Positions 58,629 to 64,000 of a DNA stretch of 64,000 nucleotides are shown here, piece after piece (positions within the stretch are counted from its first letter, which is position 1; every line of letters starts with the position of its first letter). A model generated the notes under the pieces. The model was given only the letters and a program-made list of their open reading frames with translations. It had not been told where the DNA came from and did not search any database. The translations under genes were made by a program, and so were the position numbers. Source of the stretch: an uncultured Bacillota bacterium (GTDB taxonomy: Bacteria > Bacillota_I > Bacilli_A > RFN20 > CAG-288); contig CASDVP010000003.1 of assembly GCA_949284445.1 (NCBI GenBank), positions 1 through 64,000 on the forward strand, written 5' to 3'.

Positions 58629-59553
58629 CCGTATCTCACTGATTGATGATGAGGAGCTTAACGATTTTCTCATCTATTTGAAAGAAGTAAAACAATATTC
58701 TGAAAAGACAAAGATTTCATATGGTGAAGATATCGCCGATTTCTTATTATATCTAAAAAATGCTGAATGCTCTAAAAGTGCTGTTAATAAAGAAATAATT
58801 CAACAATTTATCTTAGAGTTAAATGTGAGAAAGCTCAGTAAAACCAGCATCAAACGCTATTTGGCTTCTCTGAGGCATTTCTACAACTATCTCTATAAAT
58901 TTAAAAGCTATGAAAACAATCCGTTTGATACTATAACTTCACCTAAAAAAGAGAAAAAACTGCCTGACTTTTTAACTGCGAAAGAGATGATCGAGTTTTT
59001 AGATGCTAATGAGACGAGGACTGATTTTTTACAGGCGAGAGATCAAGCAATACTAGAGCTCATGTTTTCTACTGGACTGAGAGCATCGGAGGTGATAAAT
59101 TGTCGAATAGATGATTTTGATTTCACCGAACGCAGTTTAAGAGTGATTGGAAAAGGTGATAAAGAGCGCATCATTCCTTTCGGCTTAAAAGCTAAAGAAT
59201 GTGTGCTTCGTTATTTAAAAGAAAATCGTCATCTTCTTTTACAAGATAAGAAAGATGAAAACTATCTCTTTCTTTCTAAACATGGCGATAAATTGACTGA
59301 ACGAGGATTAGAGCACATCGTTTCTAATTGTGCGTTCAAAGCTGGATTTTCTTTAAAAGTCCATCCCCATATGATCAGACATTCTTTTGCGACTTACATG
59401 TTAAATAATGGTATGGATTTAAGGATGTTACAAGAACTATTAGGTCATTCTTCAATAGCGACGACTGCCATTTATACTCATATTTCTTTAGAGGATTTGA
59501 AGAAGACTTATGATAGATGTTTTCCAAAGATCTTCGATCAAGACAAAAAATGA
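58603..59553 (+). CDS. XerC/XerD-type tyrosine recombinase
   Basis: Likely resolves chromosome dimers at dif. 316 residues: an N-terminal SAM-like DNA-binding domain (FLIYLKEVKQYSEKTKISY) and a catalytic domain with Arg160 in TGLRASEV, the Lys of GKGDKERIIPFG, His256 and Arg259 in HMIRHSFA, His282 in LGHSSI and nucleophile Tyr291 in AIYTHIS. ATG 58603 overlaps topA by 26 bases. The pairing topA-xer fits Bacilli, in which the codV-like gene follows topA. A paralogue may exist elsewhere. Confidence 0.93.
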   Translation: MEKKQKKTNRISLIDDEELNDFLIYLKEVKQYSEKTKISYGEDIADFLLYLKNAECSKSAVNKEIIQQFILELNVRKLSKTSIKRYLASLRHFYNYLYKFKSYENNPFDTITSPKKEKKLPDFLTAKEMIEFLDANETRTDFLQARDQAILELMFSTGLRASEVINCRIDDFDFTERSLRVIGKGDKERIIPFGLKAKECVLRYLKENRHLLLQDKKDENYLFLSKHGDKLTERGLEHIVSNCAFKAGFSLKVHPHMIRHSFATYMLNNGMDLRMLQELLGHSSIATTAIYTHISLEDLKKTYDRCFPKIFDQDKK

Positions 59554-59630
59554 CTTTATCGTATTATTAAATATCTTTCATAGTTTTAGTAAAATAATAA
59601 CGTTATTTTTTTCTATCGGAGACTAATGAT

Positions 59631-60314
59631 ATGCCAGGTGTGATTTTTGATTTTAATGGTACGATGTTTTTTGATGATGATAAACATGTGATTTCCTGGA
59701 AACAATTCGCTGATTATAAATTCCATGTCAATTTGACCGACCAAGAATTCGATAAACATATCCACGGACACAATAATGCTGAAATATTGAGTTACCTTGC
59801 TAGAAAAGACTTCACTAAAGAAGAAGTGTTTCAACTTGCCAAAGAAAAAGAACTCCTTTATCAAAGGCTTTGTGAAGAAGATAAAGAAAATTTACATTTG
59901 ACAGCTGGTTTAGAAAACTTTTTGACAGACTTAAAAGAACATGGTGTGAAATTAGCGATAGCTACTGCTAGTATGAAGCCCAATGTAGATTGGTATATCA
60001 AAACTTTTGGTTTGCTTCGCTATTTTAAGAAAGAAAATATCATCTATGATGATGGTACGCTAGAAAGAGGAAAACCTGATCCGTTGATTTATCAAAAAGC
60101 TTTTCAGGCTTTAGATATCAGCCCAGATGAGGCAGTGATTTTTGAAGATTCTTTATCAGGTCTTCAAAGTGCGATAGCCAGCAAAGCAAAATACGTGATT
60201 TCAATCAGTGATAGAAAAGAAAAGAATTTTGATCTGCCTGGCATCAGTTTAAAACTTACTGATTTTAGAAATATACCTGATGAAGTCTCTTGTTTTTTAG
60301 GACTTAAAAACTGA
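59631..60314 (+). CDS. HAD-family phosphatase (beta-phosphoglucomutase-like subfamily)
   Basis: A 227-residue cytoplasmic hydrolase. Motif I is FDFNGTMFFDD, with the nucleophile Asp and the acid/base Asp replaced in order by Asn: DFNGT (position D-x-N), known in a subset of the family. Motif II is ATASMKP, motif III GKPDP and motif IV IFEDSLSGLQSA. A four-helix cap lies between motifs I and II. Asn at the second motif-I position would weaken phosphoaspartate hydrolysis and favour mutase or other chemistry. The substrate is unknown. Confidence 0.85.
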   Translation: MPGVIFDFNGTMFFDDDKHVISWKQFADYKFHVNLTDQEFDKHIHGHNNAEILSYLARKDFTKEEVFQLAKEKELLYQRLCEEDKENLHLTAGLENFLTDLKEHGVKLAIATASMKPNVDWYIKTFGLLRYFKKENIIYDDGTLERGKPDPLIYQKAFQALDISPDEAVIFEDSLSGLQSAIASKAKYVISISDRKEKNFDLPGISLKLTDFRNIPDEVSCFLGLKN

Positions 60315-60355
60315 TATCCTATCTGACTAACCTATGATCATTCAGGATTTTATTT

Positions 60356-61465
60356 TTAATCACTTTTCTTTTTAGAGAGATATTTAAAAGCTATGAACCC
60401 AACAACTGAAATAAGAAGAGCACCGCTAATCACAAAAATGATCACATAAAAATAAGTGTTATCATCACTGCCATCAGATAATTTGGCAATGGTTTCTGTC
60501 TCTTCAAATCCGCAGCGCTTACAAGTGTGCGTTTTTAAACCTTCCTGTTTAGAAGTGGGCTCTTCTATGATGCTCCAATCACCAAAATCATGACCTAAAG
60601 CAGGAATGACTGCACCGCCAGAAACAGTTTCATGGCAAACAGTGCAATAAGTTTCTTCGGTTTTACCATTATCAACACAAGTGGGAATGATGCCTTCTTT
60701 AGTTTCTAAAACGTGTTCACCTAATTCACCATATTCTTTTCCACATCGGTCACATTTAGCTTTTTCTAAGCAGTTTGCATATCCTCCAGAGTGACTAACA
60801 ACTTCAATTATAGCTGTGAATTTGATAGTTTGAAAATTAGCTTGATCTTCTGGCGTATATATAATATTTACGTACTCATCACCAATTTTTGTAAACAGAA
60901 TATCGCCGCTTTCAAATTCATAATTTTTAGGCAATGAAATCTCACTGAGTCTAGTATCTATACACACAGTGAATTTTGAAAGTAAATCAAATTCAGGTAT
61001 GGCTTTTCTAATTTCAACTCTGGTCGCGAATCCTTTTGCGTGGTATGAAACATTATCAATTATTTTTGAATTTAAGATCACATCTACCCAATACTCGCCA
61101 GCTTCGGCTGGTGGTAAACCATCTGTATATTCTTCTTCGTTCACATTTCTGTGACGAATGGTTAAGTCAGAAACCTCTGCATTTATATCACCATAAGCAG
61201 CTTTTTCAATAATATCAGTGATTTGAATCTGCTTTCCGTCATATACTTTAGAATAATTTTTGAGCTTTAATTCAGATTGACCATAAGTTATTTCTTGCTC
61301 AAAAAGTTCATATTCTAAAGCGACAGCTTCAGTGCAGTTGCTTTTATCAGTGATGTTTATGCATTGAGCATTATCAATATTTGTTATCTGCTGGGAGAAA
61401 GTTAAATCATGAGTCATATTTAAAGAAAAGAAGAAAGATAAAATATAAAATAAGGCTTTAAACAT
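60356..61465 (-). CDS. membrane-anchored surface protein with MBG-like and zinc-ribbon-like repeats
   Basis: A 369-residue secreted protein anchored by a C-terminal membrane helix. A signal peptide (about 3-20) precedes an Ig-fold region with an MBG-type KVYDGKQIQITD near residue 75. Around residues 235-330 are paired-cysteine modules (CDRCGKEYGE, YCTVCHETVSG, HTCKRCGFEE) with the GHDFGDW and LGEH motifs common in surface proteins of gut Firmicutes. One helix (about 340-360) is followed by KKK at the end. ATG 61465 has GGTGGAGG upstream. It is divergent from the lipoprotein gene and may bind glycan or peptide. Confidence 0.7.
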   Translation of the reverse strand: MFKALFYILSFFFSLNMTHDLTFSQQITNIDNAQCINITDKSNCTEAVALEYELFEQEITYGQSELKLKNYSKVYDGKQIQITDIIEKAAYGDINAEVSDLTIRHRNVNEEEYTDGLPPAEAGEYWVDVILNSKIIDNVSYHAKGFATRVEIRKAIPEFDLLSKFTVCIDTRLSEISLPKNYEFESGDILFTKIGDEYVNIIYTPEDQANFQTIKFTAIIEVVSHSGGYANCLEKAKCDRCGKEYGELGEHVLETKEGIIPTCVDNGKTEETYCTVCHETVSGGAVIPALGHDFGDWSIIEEPTSKQEGLKTHTCKRCGFEETETIAKLSDGSDDNTYFYVIIFVISGALLISVVGFIAFKYLSKKKSD

Positions 61466-61616
61466 AATATCCTCCACCCTGCATATGAATCAGCAACAAC
61501 ATTATAATACAATTGTGACAGTGCCGCATTATTGATTATCGATATAACGATTATGCTTTATTTATATATATATTATCTTTTATAATTACAATATTATTTT
61601 TTTGAGGTTCTCACAA

Positions 61617-63788
61617 ATGAATAAAAAAATTATCACTTTAAGCGCATTATTATTCGCATTACCATCTATCACTCTTACCTCTTGTCAAGGCGTAGAGAAA
61701 AAATTAGAAATCGCTGCTATGCCGACCAGAGTCGAGTATTACCGATATGAGACTTTTGATCCCTCCGGTTTAATCGTCAATGCTAGTGAGTATAGAGGCG
61801 ATTCACTTATCAAAAGTGATTCGATCACTGATTACAACATCACCTTTAAAGATAGTGGAAAAGTCGTTGATGAAACCACTGTATTTACAGAAACTGGCAC
61901 TGAAATCCTCTTATCTATCAATAAAGAAGGTTATGATAGCGCTGAGTTTTCGATTAAAGTCGAAAATGTTAGTGGTGTTAGACAAGAGATAGAGATCGTC
62001 TCTCTACCAGAAACTCATTATCAACCTGGTGAAACTTTCTCATCAGAGGGTTTGAGCTTAATTTTAGTCACCACTTTCAGAACGATCAATGATGGTCAAA
62101 AAAAAGTTAGCACTGTTTTAACCGATTATGAATTGACTATCGATTCTGAAGAAGCAGACGGTTATAAATTGCCGATGGATACCTGCAGAATCCCAGTCAC
62201 TATCACAGCTACTGATTATGATGGCGACGAAATAGAAGCCACTTTCGGAGTTTTTGTTTTAAGACAAGAAGTCGATGGTCCTACTATCTATAAAGATGAC
62301 ACCATTCAATTAGCCGATGACAACAATTCCTTAACAGTTTCTATCAACGGATTTAAAGATACAAGCGCAAGTGATAAAGGTTATTATTCACCAGAAGAAG
62401 TCGAATTAGGTTCAACTTTTTACGATTATTCAAAGCACAGCTATGACAACTGGAAATATGCACCTAGCTATTCTGATGAAGGAACACAACAAACACCTCT
62501 TTTAGTCGTTCCTGTGATCGTTCCTGGTTATGAAACCATGGCAACTGATAATAATTGGGATATCATTAAAAAAGTCTTTTTCGGCGATTCTGCTGATATG
62601 AAATTTGAATCACTGCATTCTTATTACTACAAATCAAGCAATGGAAAATTAGATATCACTGGTACTATCACCGACTTCTATTATGCGGATGATGAATCTT
62701 CTTTCTTTCACTCTAGCACTATCAAAGAAACTCAAATCGCTACACTAGCACAAGAATGTGCTGATTGGGCAAAAGACATCTACGATCTAAATCTTCAAGA
62801 TTATGATTCAGATAAAGATGGTCTCATCGACGCTATGTGGCTTGTTTATATCGGTCCTAAGAGCAGCAATTACAACGCATATTGGGCTTTTTCATCGACA
62901 ACGATGGCACAAGGAGATATCAACAATCCTAAAGTCAATAACTACGGTTGGTGCGGTTTCGACTTCTTGACTACACACAGTGAACAATTTGCAAACGAAG
63001 ATTCTCACGTCGTCATTCATGAAACCGGTCATATGTTAGGTTTGAATGACTATTATTCTTACTCATATTCCAGTTATGGACCTCTTGGACGAATCGATAT
63101 GATGGATAATAATGTCGGTGATCAAAACGGATATTCTAAGATGATGTTAGGATGGACAAAGCCATATATCGCTTATGGTAATTGTGAAATAACCATTCCT
63201 ACTTCATTACATGAAAATGCTGTGATCGTCATACCATATGATGGTAAAACATATGAACAGAATAAAGATGGCAAATATATCTTCAATCCATTTGATGAAT
63301 ATCTTTTATTAGAATTTTATGTCCCTGATGATCTCAATGAATTAGATTATGATTATTATGATGTGAAAACCATTAAAGATTTTGGCTTAAGGGTCTATCA
63401 CGTAGATAATCGATTAGCCCATCAAAAAAATGGCAAATGGTCATTCTATGAAAATCCTGATGATGGCATCACCGATGTGAGTGGAAATCGTAACACTATC
63501 ATTTCAAACACTGAAACCAATTCAGGTGATGCTTATGGCTATGGTGAATCATATTATACCGGTATACCAGAAAGCGCAAATCGCTTTGATGAAATCAGAT
63601 GGATCACTCAAAACAACACTTATCTCAATCAATACTATGATATAAATAGGAATCCTGATATCTTGTTTAAAACTGGTGATAATTTCACTTTAAATACCTA
63701 TCGTTCGCAATTCAATAATGACGGTTTTAATTGCGGAAAAGAATTCACATCCAGCTTCACTGTAAAAGAGATCAAATATCAAGCTTGA
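61617..63788 (+). CDS. lipoprotein with zinc-metalloprotease (M6-like) domain
   Basis: 723 residues with lipobox LTSC and anchor Cys23. Two Ig-like domains occupy about 30-215. The catalytic domain (about 225-560) contains HETGHMLGLNDYYS with His468, Glu469 and His472, the D-x-D-x-D calcium-type DYDSDKDGLIDAM, and WGxDFL-like segments typical of M6 (immune inhibitor A-like) peptidases. ATG 61617 has GAGGTTCT in front; an in-frame ATG five codons earlier is not preceded by a site. It probably degrades proteins outside the cell. Family is by motif, not by search. Confidence 0.8.
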   Translation: MNKKIITLSALLFALPSITLTSCQGVEKKLEIAAMPTRVEYYRYETFDPSGLIVNASEYRGDSLIKSDSITDYNITFKDSGKVVDETTVFTETGTEILLSINKEGYDSAEFSIKVENVSGVRQEIEIVSLPETHYQPGETFSSEGLSLILVTTFRTINDGQKKVSTVLTDYELTIDSEEADGYKLPMDTCRIPVTITATDYDGDEIEATFGVFVLRQEVDGPTIYKDDTIQLADDNNSLTVSINGFKDTSASDKGYYSPEEVELGSTFYDYSKHSYDNWKYAPSYSDEGTQQTPLLVVPVIVPGYETMATDNNWDIIKKVFFGDSADMKFESLHSYYYKSSNGKLDITGTITDFYYADDESSFFHSSTIKETQIATLAQECADWAKDIYDLNLQDYDSDKDGLIDAMWLVYIGPKSSNYNAYWAFSSTTMAQGDINNPKVNNYGWCGFDFLTTHSEQFANEDSHVVIHETGHMLGLNDYYSYSYSSYGPLGRIDMMDNNVGDQNGYSKMMLGWTKPYIAYGNCEITIPTSLHENAVIVIPYDGKTYEQNKDGKYIFNPFDEYLLLEFYVPDDLNELDYDYYDVKTIKDFGLRVYHVDNRLAHQKNGKWSFYENPDDGITDVSGNRNTIISNTETNSGDAYGYGESYYTGIPESANRFDEIRWITQNNTYLNQYYDINRNPDILFKTGDNFTLNTYRSQFNNDGFNCGKEFTSSFTVKEIKYQA

Positions 63789-63812
63789 TTTACTCATTCA
63801 TTAAATAAAAAC

Positions 63813-63818
63813 TATAAT
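63813..63818 (+). promoter_or_regulatory. -10 element of the flavodiiron gene
   Basis: TATAAT 20 bases before the start codon, followed by AAGAGGTG as the binding site. Confidence 0.5.
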
Positions 63819-63837
63819 ATTTAAGAGGTGATTTAAA

Positions 63838-64000
63838 ATGTATTGTACACGTAAAATACTTGATGATTTGTTCTATGTCGGTGCTAGTGATAAGAGACTT
63901 GAAAGATTTGAAAATCTTTTTCCTATTCAAGATGGTGTTTCATATAACTCTTATCTGTTCACAGATGAAAAGACTTGCTTGATGGATACTGTTGATACAT
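63838..64000 (+). CDS. flavodiiron protein (partial, cut by window end)
   Basis: The first 54 residues only: TRKILDDLFYVGASDKRLER, then FENLFPIQDGVSYNSYLF and a DTVD motif. This is the start of the beta-lactamase-like diiron domain of flavodiiron proteins, which reduce oxygen or nitric oxide in anaerobes. The iron ligands lie beyond the edge. AAGAGGTG precedes ATG 63838. Confidence 0.85.
   Translation, partial: MYCTRKILDDLFYVGASDKRLERFENLFPIQDGVSYNSYLFTDEKTCLMDTVDT

Noticed and set aside
58230-58673. Minus-strand frames over the topA 3' end
   Set aside because: Low-complexity shadows of the zinc-ribbon repeats in topA and the xer start.
1-64000. CRISPR array
   Set aside because: No regularly spaced repeats of 20-40 bases were seen; the only short spaced repeat is the pair at 18550 and 18580.

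Overview
The window is a 64 kb chromosomal segment of a low-GC Gram-positive bacterium. TAA, TAG and TGA all end genes and the only Trp tRNA seen reads CCA, so the standard bacterial code is used. Aggregation-type ribosome binding sites, DegV, CarD, RbgA, DprA, ABC-F and MalK-type genes point to Bacillota. The large insertion in the MalK-like ATPase is known from mycoplasma sugar transporters and suggests the Mollicutes/Erysipelotrichia side of Bacilli. A ferredoxin, a flavodiiron protein at the right edge and a choloylglycine-hydrolase-family enzyme suggest an anaerobic gut-type lifestyle. The lineage and habitat are inference from gene content only.

Layout. 1-1008: transposase-like debris and the DNA glycosylase tag. 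1282-12475: a tight three-gene surface operon of two giant circularly permuted GH3 glycosidases, each with an internal pair of membrane helices, and a lipoprotein with four Ig-like repeats and a carbohydrate-binding-like domain. 12559-13955: two broken genes, a holin-like remnant and a DUF1016/YhcG nuclease with an amber codon and a frameshift. 14231-18437: oligoendopeptidase F, convergent with a 787-residue protein carrying a sigma-70 region-4-like helix-turn-helix. 18805-23887: a complete sugar ABC importer operon. 23936-27566: two RDD membrane proteins, a zinc-ribbon membrane protein and an anchored alpha/beta hydrolase. 27864-35447: housekeeping genes (DegV, GNAT-like, ferredoxin, ECF S-component, pseudouridine synthase, ABC exporter, uridine kinase) with tRNA-Ile and tRNA-Ala. 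35504-38388: a small accessory island between tRNA-Ala and tRNA-Trp, holding a serine-recombinase remnant fused in frame to a DUF4417-like domain. 38445-49275: YqeY, MreB, TypA, ABC-F, pyrimidine nucleoside phosphorylase, an RsmF-type methyltransferase, a choloylglycine-hydrolase-family enzyme, tRNA-Thr, tRNA-Val and a pair of TrkA-like RCK proteins. 49939-60314: the P-type ATPase that heads the RCK operon, CarD, an XRE repressor, RbgA, RNase HII, DprA, TopA, XerC/D and a HAD phosphatase. 60356-64000: a membrane-anchored surface protein, a zinc-metalloprotease-like lipoprotein and the start of a flavodiiron protein.

How it works together. The GH3 operon and the ABC importer together suggest use of complex glycans at the cell surface and uptake of sugars, although nothing in the sequence fixes the substrate. 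The most unusual items are the GH3 architecture with an internal membrane hairpin, the P-type ATPase operon with two RCK proteins and no Trk/Ktr pore gene, the large sigma-like DNA-binding protein, the recombinase-DUF4417 fusion, an anti-Shine-Dalgarno hairpin in front of dprA, and several apparently leaderless starts. No CRISPR array, rRNA or intact prophage was seen.
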